A stretch of 64,000 nucleotides of DNA from Taenia hydatigena (lineage: Eukaryota > Platyhelminthes > Cestoda > Cyclophyllidea > Taeniidae). The notes under the pieces are model-generated. The model was not told where the DNA came from. It searched no databases and saw only the letters and a program-made list of their open reading frames with translations. A program made the position numbers and the translations under genes. Numbering within the stretch: position 1 is the first letter of the stretch; every line of letters begins with the position of its first letter. Below are positions 12,249-25,858 of the stretch, piece after piece. The stretch is taken from assembly GCA_036345935.2 (NCBI GenBank), contig JADWOT020000005.1, positions 5,017,960 through 5,081,959 of the forward strand, written 5' to 3'.

Positions 12249-12926
12249 GGCGCCCAGGGTTGGATGAGTATTTCCTGGAATGGCTGCAGGTGCTAGAGGT
12301 TGGAAAGACAGGCAGACACCCAAGGGTCGGGGCGTTATAAAGCTCAGACTTACCGTCGCATCAAACTGCTGATCATTTTGAAGTACCACTGCTGTCCTAA
12401 GCAGATTTCGGCAGGTTTTGATGGTTTCGGACAAAAAACGATATCGTTTCTTAAAATAATAATCCTCTCCCACAGTGCGCTGAAGTACCCAAAGTAGACA
12501 GGTGACAGAGCCTGCGCTGGAGCTGCTTTCAGTGCGGTTCGACTTTCCTTGAGCCGGTCAGCTATAACTCCTTATGTCCAGTAGAACGCTAAACGATGAT
12601 TATTAATTTGCTGTTGAGCATCATTGACTTCAAAGCACCTATGCTGTTAATACTGCTCCTCTCGTAATGCACACTTTGTGGTTGGCTGGTGCAGTAGAAG
12701 GTTTTCATCGGTTCGACACCCGTGCTTGCATCTAACTCAACTCATTACAATGAACTCGCAGTTCTTCTTATATTCCAAAGATGGTGGTGATTGTGTGCTA
12801 GCGTTCGCAGCGTTTCGTTGTTTTCATCTGCCGAAGACACACCGATTACATGGCTAGATGCACGCCACTTCCGTGTAAGCCTCGATCGACAATGAGGCAA
12901 TGCATTGGCTCTCCATTGGCCCGTGA
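12249..12926. other. No recognisable gene; isolated B-box-like motif
   Basis: GGTTCGACACC at about 12710 matches a pol III B box, but the flanking sequence does not form tRNA acceptor, D and anticodon arms. Nothing else is supported. Confidence 0.4.
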
Positions 12927-13157
12927 ACATGCACTGTCCAATGTAGTGGCCTTGTAAAATCCTCAGCGAACATCATAAAGGATGGAGATGGAAAATCTGG
13001 GAGGAATATCAGCAGAACAAGTGAACGTCTACGTGCCACGCTTGAACAAGGTGAGGCCGAATACCTCATCGCGGCCGAAACGAAGACAAAATTCAATGTG
13101 CGCGGGTTGTCTGTCAACACGATCATGATGACGGGTAGTAAACTATTTCTTATTTGA
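12927..13157 (+). CDS. Candidate exon, unknown product
   Basis: A 76-codon plus-strand frame without an early ATG, following a TGA at 12924. The second half is helical in character (SERLRATLEQGEAEYLIAAE). A strong donor-like AAG/GTGAGG sits inside at 13050/13051, so if real the exon probably ends there. A second plus-strand frame from the ATG at 12983 and a minus-strand frame overlap it, making the coding frame uncertain. Confidence 0.2.
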   Translation, partial: TCTVQCSGLVKSSANIIKDGDGKSGRNISRTSERLRATLEQGEAEYLIAAETKTKFNVRGLSVNTIMMTGSKLFLI

Positions 13158-14819
13158 CACAAATGGGTAATTATCCTGACAGCATCGTAAAATGCACAGG
13201 TTTGTCACTCATTCGTGGATTTTGTGCTCTTTAGAGAGTGCTTGCTTTGGTCCTCGTTCTCCCGCTTGGTTGTGGTTGTTACCTGGTTCAAAGTGTGGAT
13301 AGATAGTGAGAAAACAACATAAGAGAATCCAATTAGCCAGTTTCTAAATGTTGATAGAATGCATTCACTGCAAGGTCATGAGGTCGTTGTGATGGAACCG
13401 GCTTCATCACGGTATGGCGCAATAAGACGTAATGCTCTCAATCGGCATTCATTTGACCCAGGTTAGTGCTGCTTTTGAAATGATCGCTCCACAAATCATT
13501 CCTTACTAGACCGGTTCAGGGAGTTTCTCAAGTTCGCAAAAGAACGCCTGTTGATCATTTACAATGCGACATCTGCTCAATACTTGGTATTCATATGCTG
13601 CCCAGTTCTAATTTTAGCGGCTGGATAGGATTTATACTTTTTCACACTGTCTGCCCCTTTGATTTGATTAGGAATTTTTGTCTTCGAATCGCGTCTCATT
13701 CCTTGCTGTCAGCAAAAATACGTGCTTATTTTGCTTACATTATAAAGTCATTTTTGTGAATGCTTGTTAGGACTTTAGCTCTACAACTGAACCGGTCGGC
13801 TTGATGAGCACCTACACCAGATCGAATAATAAATCAAGAGGCTAATTTTCGCGACAAAACTTGGCTAATTTTGAAGCTAAAAATGGTCAGATTCTTCTAT
13901 TTCATTGAAATTGGGTCGCGAAATTCCCAATTTAATTGACTTCTGGCCTTTTAATATGCAGGCCACCTATTTCTATCAGTAGCACGTTTTGCGTAGCCTC
14001 GAATCACAAGACATTCCATCCTGTTTGCTCAGAGTGGGGCAGTGGATGTCTGCTAAAGTAGGAAACGTACGTCAATAGCGATCGCTCTGCCGATCAAGGG
14101 GCAGCCATTGGATCCCTTTGCCAAAACACGCCTTTTCAAGTTGGACCATTTAGGTGATTTACTTAAATCTCTCCAAAAGTTCAGTATCCAAGCCTTTTTT
14201 GCTTTCCTCAACGCAAAGTATGAACGTGGATTTCCTTTAAAGTCATAATTATCTGCACAAGTTATAAGGATTGAAGCACAATGTAGAGATAGCATAATTA
14301 AGGGAATAGTTGGAGCTGCTCATTTAGTCAGGGGAATTTTTGGGCATTTTAGCCGATCCACCATGCGACACATTCGGGAACTTTGAGCTGGAGCCACCCA
14401 AGACTGCCTGCCTCATCGTTATTTTCTGTTCACCACCCTCGCACCCTCGATCGATCCATAGCTCCATTTTTATTTTCAATCAAACTACTGTGACAATTAT
14501 TTCCGAGGTCGTTAAAGGCAAAGTAATCTTTCCGCTACCTTCCTTTCCTTCCTCTCCTCTTTGCCAAATTTTGATCTTCTCAGAACACTGGTATTTACCA
14601 ACAATTTTGCGATACCTCACACTCTACAGCTGTGACTAGGACCTTTAAGGTGTTTGTGGAATTGTCATCAAGGAAACGCTAAAATTTTAACTTGTGATGC
14701 ATTTGCAACTCCTTTATACATGACACTTGGTTTGCAGTTGACTGCCGCACATTGGCTAAGTTGGGTGGATTTCACCATCCTGGAGCTTGAAGAAGATGCT
14801 TTGATAGACCTTTTGCCTT
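13158..14819. other. No recognisable gene
   Basis: Only short frames on both strands. A plus-strand frame at 14340-14639 is open for about 100 codons, but its product is proline- and serine-rich in a pyrimidine-rich stretch and is not recognised. Confidence 0.45.
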
Positions 14820-15046
14820 GTGAGACTGTACGGAGTTAGACAGGATTTATTCATTAAATCCCCACCGAAGACATCACTGCGTGAGCATGTCTTGCCCAAA
14901 AGTTGCCGCAAACTTGCGGAAAAAACAGTAACGGAACACCATGCTGTCGCTTTAATCACCCATAATCAAAAAAGTCACACAAGTATCCTTCTAGTCTTAA
15001 GTTTACTAACACAGATGGGTTACACTTGCCCTTTTCTTTTGCGCAG

Positions 15047-15112
15047 ATACTTGAGAAATTATCTGACCACGGTGCTAAGAATGTTATTGAGTATGGCCAG
15101 ATTCTACAAGCT
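15047..15112 (+). CDS. Candidate short exon after a strong acceptor
   Basis: The pyrimidine-rich tract at 15026-15046 ends in GCGCAG and is one of the best acceptor-like sites in the window. The frame that follows reads ILEKLSDHGAKNVIEYGQIL, which looks like a soluble helical protein, and reaches TGA at 15113. No good donor is seen before the stop, so it would have to be a terminal exon. An overlapping plus-strand frame at 14820-15200 (126 codons) is an alternative reading that runs through the acceptor. Confidence 0.2.
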
Positions 15113-15351
15113 TGACACGCCAAAACTATACACTTCGAGATTAGCTAAAAGCACTCTACGAGTATCCAGGCAACTACACAGTTACAGCAAACACAAATGA
15201 CGCTGTGAGCAGAGGAGCCATTCGCTCAATTATTATGCCCGAGTCCTCTGAGTCTTTCCCTTTTCTCTTCCCTCATAACTTGACTTGCATTGTTCTGATT
15301 TGAGCAGCAAAACAGAACACCATCTTGGTAAATCCTTGTCCAGTCGCCTTA

Positions 15352-15409
15352 CTGCCCCATTTTACTAGATAATTGCTTCCTAGGATAGTGCGGCAGTGAA
15401 ATGGGGCAG
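15352..15409. other. Imperfect hairpin (15-bp arms)
   Basis: Arms 15352-15366 and 15395-15409 are inverted repeats with one mismatch, separated by 28 nt. A second inverted pair, ACGACTTG at 15413-15420 and CAAGTCGT at 15472-15479, follows immediately. No function is assigned. Confidence 0.6.
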
Positions 15410-15512
15410 ACTACGACTTGCTCCAGCTTCATATGCTCATCTCGTAGAGGCAATCCCATATGACACGAACGCAAGTCGTGTGGTGCAATAACCTTAGCGC
15501 AACCAACAAAGG

Positions 15513-15704
15513 GTGACATTCTACAACCTCTCCTCAGATGCCAAATGCGACATCGAACTACACTACACTTGCACTAAAAGTGAGCCCTTTCGGATCCATC
15601 TAGGTGATGTTGAAACCTATCCTGGAGGAAAGGACTACTACCATGCATTTTTGCGGACTTCTATGTTCACTTCATTAACCCCTCAGACACGTCGACTCGA
15701 ATGA
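15513..15704 (+). other. Open frame with degenerate 2A-like motif
   Basis: A 63-codon frame starting at GTG. Residues 31-39 (15603-15629) read GDVETYPGG, close to the GDVExNPGP core of 2A ribosome-skipping peptides that occur near the start of some non-LTR retrotransposon ORFs. The critical Asn is Tyr and the last Pro is Gly, so it would not be expected to work. No reverse transcriptase or endonuclease follows. It may be a relic or coincidence. Confidence 0.2.
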
Positions 15705-16853
15705 ATCAGTCTTTCCTGAAATTGTAGGTTAATCAAATGAGACATTCCACTTGACTTCTTGCACATTTAAACCTAAAGACTGCAAGAACCTGAAGGTGGT
15801 TTTTTAGTGACTTTGCTAATTTACTGAAGCCGTCCCGACTCTAACCAGTAATCGTCCTTTTCGAATAGAAGCGAACACTTGGCTAAATATTAAACCGTCT
15901 GAATATTTGGCCTATACACCTTCTCCAAAACAAACAACCGAGAGTAAGTTTAGTTTTCCATATGAGTGTGCTCAACCAAAATTGCTATTTACTGAAGGAG
16001 ACATTTTTGTGCTTGGAAGGTACTTGAATCCTACGACTATGCTGAGCGCTGTTTGCAGATGCTTATGAGATTTCCTTCTAGCCTCCATTCTTTGGCTGGT
16101 TTTGCGGAACTGGCGTCGGACAAACGCTGCCCAAATGTTTGAGGGCGTTGCTAGCTATGTTTTCGCTTATTTGTTTGACAGGTGCTTAATATTTCCATTT
16201 GCACTTCCTTTCGGAAATCTTCCTTACGCTGACTTACCGCCATTACATTCGTAGGGGATCTATAGATCGCAGTTTCTAACGAAGGAGTTACTGCAAGTTG
16301 AGTGTAGCAATCTTTGACTTATGAAATTCAAAATATGTTTTGTAACACCCCTATTGTTATCCCTTTTTTCTCAAATTGAGGTCTCGCAAATCACATTCGT
16401 CTAAATATTACTGCATAAAAGCGCCTCATGCTTATGATCAAGATTGTTTTGAATAGCTTGTGCTTGCACCCGGATGTGTCGCTGAAGTCCCAATTAGTAG
16501 CGTGGATAAACATATGTTTTTAAAGCGCAGAAGAGCTACATTCTGTCGTGGACAAATTTTTGACACAATTGACACAGTTGTCACCGCGTTTGCAACTTTC
16601 CGCTATTATTTGGAATGAGATTGAACGAAATTCCAGAAACTTGACTAGTTTCTGTTGTGTTTTCTTAAGGCAATTTCGCATCTATCCTCATTTGTCAGGA
16701 CGCAAGAAATTCCAGGTTTGCTAGTCAAACTAGTGTAGGACTTAGGTAGAAAAGGTTATGAGTAAGGTTAGGCACTTACAGCAGTCTTTTGTTCCACGTG
16801 CAGTCCTGCCGCTACTGTCGTCTTAGTGCGTATCTCCGGCACCATTTAACTAA
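15705..16853. other. No recognisable gene
   Basis: Short frames only. No repeat or structured RNA is recognised. Confidence 0.45.
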
Positions 16854-17105
16854 GATGTGCAAGGCAACTTTGCCACAGATGAATTCTTCGATGAGACTGA
16901 ATCCGCTCGGGTCGGCATGTTTTACTTAGTCATTGGTGCGGAGGAATATCATGCTACCTGGTGTGCATCTGTAAATGATTGCGCTATTTGTGCCAGTTCC
17001 ACGGGAAGACAGCTGAATTTTGTGGTTGGAGAACAACCAGACATTTGCGATGGTACTTTCAGGGCTTTAGATGCTCAGGAGGAAAACGTTACAATAGCGG
17101 AAATG
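16854..17105 (+). CDS. Candidate exon, unknown product
   Basis: The frame is open from just after a TAA at 16851 through to 17176. A donor-like ATG/GTATGT at 17105/17106 suggests an exon end. The possible acceptor TTTGCCACAG ends at 16878, in which case the exon starts at 16879. The residues look like a folded, possibly extracellular protein, with four cysteines in WCASVNDCAICASSTG and a later DICDG. No family is recognised. It is one of the better-composed frames in the first 20 kb. Confidence 0.25.
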
Positions 17106-17177
17106 GTATGTGACAGGCATTTCATCTTGCCGATCGCCGCCCACTTTATGGTAGTGAGACTGAAACAACGCTCCTAA

Positions 17178-20100
17178 TCATACTCAGAAATGGGTTCATT
17201 AATCCAAAATTATTTCAAGGTTAGTGCATTTTTATCAAATATTTGAGTCTGCTTAACTCTGAATGCAACGCACTTTTCCGGGCAACTAATAGATTGCGGG
17301 GACATCCTGCTGTCGAATAAAGCACTTAGTGAGTTGGAATCAAGTAAATCGTTGGAGGGATGTCGTGGGCTTTCAAACCGTACGCACACTACTAAACTGA
17401 AGGCAAAAAGAAGTGGTGCGGCCAGGCCGTACAAATAAAAGCAAGGTAATTGTACCGGTCCTGAAAGCAAATTGCAAAAGTAACTCACAGCAAGCATAGT
17501 TTCTAGCTGGTATATGGTGCCATAGGCTGCGCGTCAAGCAGCTCTTCGGTAGGAGGACAAGATTAAGTCAATAGCAATTGCATGTCAGCGAATAATTAAC
17601 TTGATGTTATGTAACTTTCGGGAGTTTCTACAAAGCGTGCGATTATTTTTACTTGGGGAGCATTAAACAGAGATGTGAGACACTTCACCAGATCGGCAAC
17701 ACTTGTCGCGGCATTTCAACGAATGATTGCTACCTACCATGAAAGAGAGCGTAAACAAAGGCCGTTGGAGATGTTAAGTTGTTTATTTAAAAGCAAGATT
17801 GTTGGCAGGAGTAGGATGAGCATCCTGGTGAGGTCCTCCTGTGAAAACAATAGTGGCTAGACGAATGATTTGAGCATTTCTAAAGGCCTCCTGCTGACTT
17901 AGAACAGTATTACCGGATGCCGGCTCGAGGAATAACAAGCAGGGATGAATAGGCCCGAATGACATGAAAGCCTTGCACAGGAGGATACTACCAAGCAGAC
18001 CTGGAGGAGCGAATTTTGAGATCAAAACAGTCAGAATTGTGTATTCCTGTCCTGATCTCTTAACCCACCCTTTAGCAAAACAGACCAATTGACAAAAAAT
18101 GCTACTTTCCTGCCAAAAGCAATTATTTGACGGTTTATTTTAGCAAAAGACGTCAAGACTTAACTGGAATCAGATTTGGACAACAGTTCAAAAGATGTGA
18201 CTTTTGCAAGTGAAAATCAATTATTCTACCACCTTGTCAATTTTGCATGCAAAATGGAACGCACATTCTGATCTAGTGGCAAAGTAATTTCACTCACTCC
18301 AAGGCATACGTTTATCAATGGCCCAAAGCCTTACTTATTGGCGAAGTGCAATAAAACGCCACCTTCACAGCGATAGGTCAGCTTAGTTCTTTTGCAGCAG
18401 TCCTCAATGAAAGCGCTAAGGTGGAGTACAATACCAAACTCGCTCAGACGGCGATTAGGGACGTAAGAAGAGTTTAAGCACAGAAATTTAAAAGGCATTT
18501 GCAGGCCACATCCTTGTAATAAATTCCACAGAAGGTGAGTGCAAAATTCTCCTGCAAATGTCCCACATTTTTTGCAATGAATAGGCCTCATTCGAGTTGA
18601 ATTGCATTATTATTGCAGTAACCTTTACTGGGATTCGTATTATTGCACAAGGTATAATTGGTATTTAATTTCGCCTGCCAAATACGCAGAGCTGAGTTAC
18701 AAAGTCGCACTTTATGTAAGTGGAATATCGCAGCGTTATAATGCCGCAAAAGTGGAATTTCATCAAGAAAACGTTCTTACCTCAATGGTGAGGATAGCAT
18801 TATGCGCTTCAGTGGTGGTTAGTCATGACGATCGCTGTGCTTTCGGTAGATGCAGCAAAACTATTTTTGCAAATCTAGTAACGAATAGCTTCTCTTGATG
18901 ATGACAGCTCTTAAGGTCACAGAATGAAGGCACCATTATTAAATGGTTGAACAAGATTATTGAATCCGTAGACAGAGGTTTAGAATCTGTCGAATGTTAG
19001 ATGCAAACAGTATTTTGGGCCGAAAACTTCAGACTTGCACCACACTTTCCAAAATCGTCGGTTGCCACTGACCACTTAAACCGAGGATAAATCCTCCACG
19101 ATGACCTTCCACTTAGATATGTCCCTCTCGAAACTTGTGATATCTGATTTACTTGTTAGGTATCAAAGTCCTTCCAGGAGATAAAGCAGAACTGTGCAAA
19201 TAAAAGTTACTGAAAAGCCTAAACATATTTTATAGATGGCCAGTTCTCTTCCACCAGACTACTTCCGAGACGTACGCTTCATTTGATGGAGGAGTTACTG
19301 CAGACCATGGGATGGCTTTGAGCGCTTAATTATTTCCAAATTAATTAACTCAAATATTTTCAACTTTTGTGAGGCCTGCCATCTCATAAAAATTTGATTG
19401 AACCAAGGCGCACAAAACATTCTAACCTTTGCGCCACCGAAAAGATAATTAAAGCATTGCGCACAAAGCTAAAATGCAAGATGAGCATTATTACTGCAAC
19501 CACATGGATCTCCCGACCTTCATCCACATTTGTACATGCAACGTGGATTACTATTATCTCACGGTTACAAATTTTCCTTATTTCCAACAAATGGGGGCCA
19601 TTTGTGTTCATTTGTAAGACAAATCGTCATTAATTGTTGATAGCACTCAAAAGTAAAGGATCGCACTTACCCCTTAGAGTGATAAACTGGCTAAATCCAA
19701 TTATCGCGTGACAATGAGATATTTCGGGAACACACAAAGGAGGCTTCACCAAACAAAGGCAAAGGTGCAGGGCATTGGATGAACTCATTTTACTTCACAC
19801 TACATAGTAACAACTGATTGAAATGAAAGGGGCTTTAATTAAAATTTGTTGTCGAATCTACTTTTTTCATAGCCAGTCAAGTAATTGGTGTGGAGCAGTC
19901 TTTATCAGGCTAGCACGACGATTGTGCTTTGTCAGCCGTTATTGCGGTCGCCATCCTGTCAACCATTTTATAACCCTTTGTAAGGAATTTGATTTGTCTC
20001 CTTAGTAACCGTAAGCCCCAATCACCCCAACAACTTTTTTGTAGAATTTAAAAATCAAACTTGTTTTAATTATGGGTAAAGTTGTGCAGGTGAACATTCC

Positions 20101-23100
20101 GGTGCCGCGATGATCATGTCACACCTGTCAAACCTCTCCAAACATGCTCATCGTTACGTCTCTAGTTCACGCAGAATGTGAACAAATTACATCTCTCAGC
20201 CCACTTATCTTTTCACCTCTCCAAAGAGAACACAAACGCCTTATGGGCCTTTTATTGACTAGGCTTTTTGAGATGTTAGAAGGGCATGAGAAATGCTAAA
20301 CAATTTTATTAGTCGTAATCACGATGGAGCCTAACTTGCTTTATTAGAAGTTTGCATGGCTAGAGCGTTAAAGTTCTGGTTTTTGAGGTGTTAAGCTTAG
20401 ACAAAAGGTTTTCTCAGGGCATTACTGCCTTGTGTGATAGCCTTTTACTGGAAAAATTTGGCGAATTACTCAAAACTTAGCAGCATGGCGTGGAGCTGAT
20501 AAGAGTTGTGACATAAAGCAAGAAGCTCTTGTCTAGGTGAGGCCTTGGTTAGATCTTTGAATGACAAAATGCGGAGTGTTGGTGTCACAAATCGACCAAA
20601 ACTCAGAGAATAATTTGACATTTAATATGTTTTGCATTTTATAAGCATATATGCCATGCTTTTTCCCTCTACAATTGTCTACTTATCGTAGCTACATCCA
20701 CCCGCAATCCATTTCTTGTTCATCCACTTATCTCAAATCCCTCCATCCAGTACCCATCCACCCATGCTTCTATCCCGTTTTTCCCACCTGGTCATTCATT
20801 TCGCTCTGACCCACCCATTTGTCTGGAATTATGAAGCTTGTCTAATTTTGAATGCTTAACAAACTGGGTTTTAACACCCAGATAATTCCATCTCGCTAAA
20901 ATTGCTCAAGCTGCCATCCCATGGAAATGGACGATCATCACTCACCACTTTTCCTCCTACAATGTACATTAATTTTAAAAGCATCAATTAGATTCTTGAA
21001 ATAAGTATTTAGGATGCTCAAAAGATGGGGCTGCGGATTCGATTCTGAATATAGTGGTGCAGAAAAATATCGAGGGAGTATAGTCTTGGGGATGCGATTA
21101 GGTTTGGCTAAGACTGCGACCTGGCATAGGCATTTATATTATTGGCATATCTGCAATTAGAATTCGGACTTGCAAATGTTCTAAAGTTTTGCAAGAAAAT
21201 CACGTCCTCAGCCCATCTTAGCTGAAAGGCTTGCAATTACTTTGTAGGCAACAAATGAATTATCGGCGCCAATCGTTGCCTGATAGCACTGACCGCTCAA
21301 AACGCCTAACAGCCAATGCAATTGCTGTGATGACAGCAAAACGGCTTTTGCAAAAGTTGTTTCCTCATGCTTAGCGCACAGTTGATGTCTTCACTGGAGC
21401 AATCTGTCACCTCATTTTTGCACATGTGTACTGTTCGACTCTGTGAATTGCATTCGACCACCCAACAGACCCAAAGCCTTCTAAAACATGCTCGTTTTAC
21501 GGTATTCACTCAGTCTAGAGAATTACCGCAGGCCCTTGTAAAGCTCAACTCTCCATCCTATTTGGCATGAATGACGCAATTGTGCCCATCGTAGTCAGAA
21601 TTAAAGACAACGCAATGCATCGTAGAATTGATTGTAAGAAAATTCATGCCTATTACACACTTTTTAAAAAAGCCTTTAAAGTTATATGCTTCCAATTAAT
21701 TTAAAGATGCATTTTATTGCAGCCAAGTTGGGTGTGTGCTTCACCTTTCCAAAACACGTTGAGTGAGCTAAAACACGCTTCGTGATTATGACAACTACCT
21801 AAACAACATAAATGAAGAATTGTAAACTTGATAAAGCGAAACGAATGTTCATTGACCCACTGGTTTGCCTTCTTTTTGTCTAGACGGTCCAGAGTCGCCT
21901 TTAGCGCCTTTGAAGTAAAGGACGAAAGGTAAGGTTGCATCCACACAGAAAACGTACTAGAGTGGTGGTCAATGAACACACAAAAATATCGGAACAACAA
22001 TTTTCATTGGGAAGTCCAGTTATGTCCTTCCCTCTGCTCCTCTCTGCAATTATGGAGGGTGCAGCTTGCTTCGTCCTCCCCATCATTGATGCTTTCCGAC
22101 CCTTGAAGCATCTGGAACATAAGTTCGACTGTGAGGTTAGTTGACAAGAATTTGACATGCTTCAAAGGCTCTTCCGTCCATTTTTTCAATTTCATCATTC
22201 ATACTTTTGAATAATGATAGTGGGTAATTTCATTAAGCTCATCAATAGGCATGTTGCGACCACTCGTTTTTGGTGAGAATTCGATTCAATTGTGTTTCGA
22301 GCGCCTTTATTTACCACTGCATCTCTTAAAAGTAGGAATAACTGACCAATTTTACACTTGGTAACTTTTAATCCTAGAATCTTTCACCTTGTGTTAAATA
22401 ACTTTCTTCGAACTATCTCAATATCTAACATTCATTTAAAAAACACCTTTAAACGATATTCTATACCATTACAACTCTACTTGCTCCACTAAAGGCTTTT
22501 GTCTACGCTTTTGTTTACGAATCAGTAAATAATCTACTATTGCTTCTAAAACCCTGTTTTGATATGAGTGTGCAGAAAGGCGGGTTACTAGTATAGTTGG
22601 AAAGACCCGTGAGGTCATAAGAATGGCGTCTCTGCCATCCCATCTTAGTGACTCCAAGGCGTTCGAAGACCATTGGGCTGAATTATTTAGTCTCAGGATA
22701 AAGCAATGGATTTTTCGGGTGTCATTCTTAGGAGGCAGAAGAAGCCACTACCCCACTTCGGCTTTCGAGGTGTAACCCCAGTCGGTGTGTCGGCAAGGGA
22801 ATCTGTAATGCGGAGTCCTCTACATCAGAAAGAAATGCATCCTGCGTGATGCATCCTAATCGCTTTTTACAGTGACAGTAGCAGTAGTTGCGGGGGCAGC
22901 CTAAAGTCATCATGACAAGCCACAAAGAATTCTATGCTTGCCAACTTTTACACGACTAGATCCGCGCAACAAAGCCTCTGTTAAAGTGCGTCCATATTCG
23001 GTAATTCTCGAATGTGCTTTATTGGTCATTATTCCATCGATTTAACAAGGAAGACAACAGCATCTAGCCCCTTTGGTGTCCAAACCTGTCGGGCAAATGG

Positions 23101-25858
23101 CAACCTCAGGACTACAGCTTGCTGGAGGCTAGAATGCAACGACACCTACCATGCGTAAATGCGCACATTCTTGGGAAGGGAAGTTCAGGAAATCTATGAG
23201 ACTGGCCAGAAGGCTATGGACAAAACGATTGGAGCGAATAACGTGTCGTTACCGTCAGTTTAAATGCCAATTGTTGGTTAATAAGTCACGTTTTCTCTTG
23301 TTCGGACTAACATTTTGTACTTTTCCGTCCTACTTAGGTAAATTTAACAAGAAGGAATTAAGGGAAGCAGGCGTCAAATTGCAAACTGCTTTGCGCTTTT
23401 TTTATTAGGGCAATTTTGCTTGGCTTTAGTGAATCCTTCCACCGAGATGGTTCAAAACTCTTCTAGCAGTGAATAACTATTTTTTATCCAATGGCATCAT
23501 TTTGAATTACCTCCTTGATTTGTGAGCAAACCTAAATTTAATTGAAATTCATAACACTGTTTACTTTAAAATTAATTGTCTGCTAAACTCTGACAAGCTT
23601 GATCCAGTTGGTAAGAGGAATGCTTGGTTCGGGTGGATGAGACTTTTGAGTTATGGGTGAGAACGGAGTCCCTGATCCACAAAATCCCTTACAATCATAG
23701 GTTGAAAATCGACAAACGTTTTTGTTTTACCTTTTGCACCCATGCACTCCCGAATGGCTATCGTGGTCTGGTAAGAATGTATTCTCCAACCAAGTTCACC
23801 TCCCAGTATGGATTAAAACGGAATGTGCATTCATGAAGCAGCACTTCAAGAACCGAACGGAAAATAAGAATTCAATCACAAACGCCTGTGTACTCATCTT
23901 TATTAAACTGATTATTGGCGTACGTCAAGTGCGCCACCATGCGAGCAATTTGTCGACTATTTTTGAGCTGCTGCTGCCTTGTGAATAATTGCAAAGGTAC
24001 AAGTAATAGAATGCTATACTAAGAGCTTTTAAAAAATGGGATCATGAGAGGAACGAATTTTGTAACATCTAGGACTTTAATGTTCGACAAGAATATAAAA
24101 ATGAAGGGCACATTCGGGCATTTGTTTTTCTAAATTAACAGTTCAAGTAAAGTCAGAATGGACCAAATCCATTGTTTATTAATAATAACAGGATGAATGT
24201 GGTTTTTAAAAATAATAGAGGTTTAAGGTGCTTAACCGCCTCAAATTGAAATTAAAGCTCATGCGGAGCCGAATCTCGCTATTATGCTTGTTGGTTAATG
24301 GAAGAACCACTAGACCCTCTCTGTCAGATAAATGGTTGAAAGTGATCAGTGCAAGAACTCAACTTCTGATCGATCAAGCCGATGTGTCTATCCACTTGTT
24401 GAGCAGCACCTCATGCTTTGTGTCATAAGAGAATGCGACAAGGTTAGGTGATATGGGAATAACTAGGATTAAGGAATGAAGCTCGTACGCCTCCTCAAGA
24501 GCCCAAATTCGGTCTCTGGTTGTAAGATTTAAATGCTTAGGTTTTTTTCGGTCCCCATGAATTTGGCGATTTTTTTGGTGGGCTTGGCAAAGTAAGCAAA
24601 TTCAAATGTAACAATACCAGCTTGAGACGAAGCAGATGTCGTGACAGGAGGTCATCGTTGGCAGTGCGAGAAATCTTTGTACTTTTCTTACACTGTGCTA
24701 AAATGCGTTCAAGAGGAATCTGCTGTATTTATACGCTTTCTCACTCTTTGGCCGGGGCGTCTTTATGTCCAGCTTGACTTTGAAATCAAAGAAATAATAC
24801 CACCTTTGAATGCCGACCAAGGCAAGGTTGGTATGGCCTGTAAAGTGGCATTTCTTGGGTACATTGCTCTAATAATTCTGTTATTTGGAACAGATCATCA
24901 GTATATGCGTGTTGTTGGAGTAACAAGGTGACATAAAGGGCCACATTTCGAATTTTGCCGCTCCAATTCAAGCATGTCCGGATGCCGATTCCACGAGGAA
25001 ACAAGCGAATATCCGTTGTTTGGAAAAAGCCAAAGATCAAACCTTTTACCTATAAAAGGAACCTTCCAAGAGCTGGTTAATCGCACGTAGGATCCCCTAG
25101 AGGCGCAAACGGAAATTCCGATCGGCAATGGAATTGAATGGAATCAATGATATTTGCCATAAGTATTAATAAGAGAGTGAAGACGTTGCAAGTTGGTAAT
25201 TAAAACAGCCACAATAAATAGCATTAATAAGGGATAAGGGGTTATTTTGACTCTACCTGACGCGTCATATAAGCCGATGCTTTGAATAGTTACAGGCACT
25301 TTTCTGAGCGCCCTACCTGTGGTCTAAATGCATGGTCGCACTATTTTGGTAATATTTGACTTCGAGACATTTGTTAATGTCTGCATTACTTCCTGACAAA
25401 TCTATAAAAGCTCACTACGCATACACTTCCCTTTACTGACAGGATGAATCGGATAGCGCATAGTGCTGTCTTATTCAAGGGCAATAAATAATCTAATATA
25501 GATTCTTCATTTCGCGCACTATGGATGGCGGGTTGGAGCGACTTGTCGGGCTCAGTTGCTGACTTATTCAGCATGCACATATTTGTATGATCTTGCTTTA
25601 TCCTAATGTTTATTAGTTTTGCCGGTAATTGTGCGAGTGTTGATTCAAATTATGCGCTTAACTGCGTTGGCGTCCTAGTCACTGCGCGACAAATACAGTA
25701 GTATATGAATCTGTGGGGACCCGGGCAATATATGCACCAATACGTCCTTCCCTTCCCAATTTCTCCTTATCTTTCTTTGTTGCTCATCCCTTATTTCACG
25801 CTCTAATGAGGTTTACATAGACGGTTAAAAAGTGCTGAATTGAAATTGCTGCCATGCA
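17178..25858. other. No recognisable gene over 8.7 kb
   Basis: Many short frames on both strands, none recognisable. A stretch at about 20695-20820 is rich in CCATCC/CCACCC pyrimidine motifs, a low-complexity tract. Frames at 21935-22144, 23151-23408 (very basic) and 24641-24931 (one hydrophobic segment) are open, but nothing supports them beyond length. Confidence 0.45.

Noticed and set aside
12640..12735. Possible tRNA gene or tRNA-derived SINE around the B-box-like GGTTCGACACC
   Set aside because: The T arm is imperfect (4 of 5 pairs), and I could not build acceptor, D or anticodon arms at proper spacing.
14820..15200. 126-codon plus-strand frame as a complete gene
   Set aside because: It starts at GTG and its composition is unremarkable. 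It runs straight through a strong acceptor-like site, after which another frame looks more protein-like.
20695..20820. Pyrimidine-rich CCATCC-type tract as a satellite
   Set aside because: The motifs are irregularly spaced with no stable period, so this is low complexity and not a tandem array.
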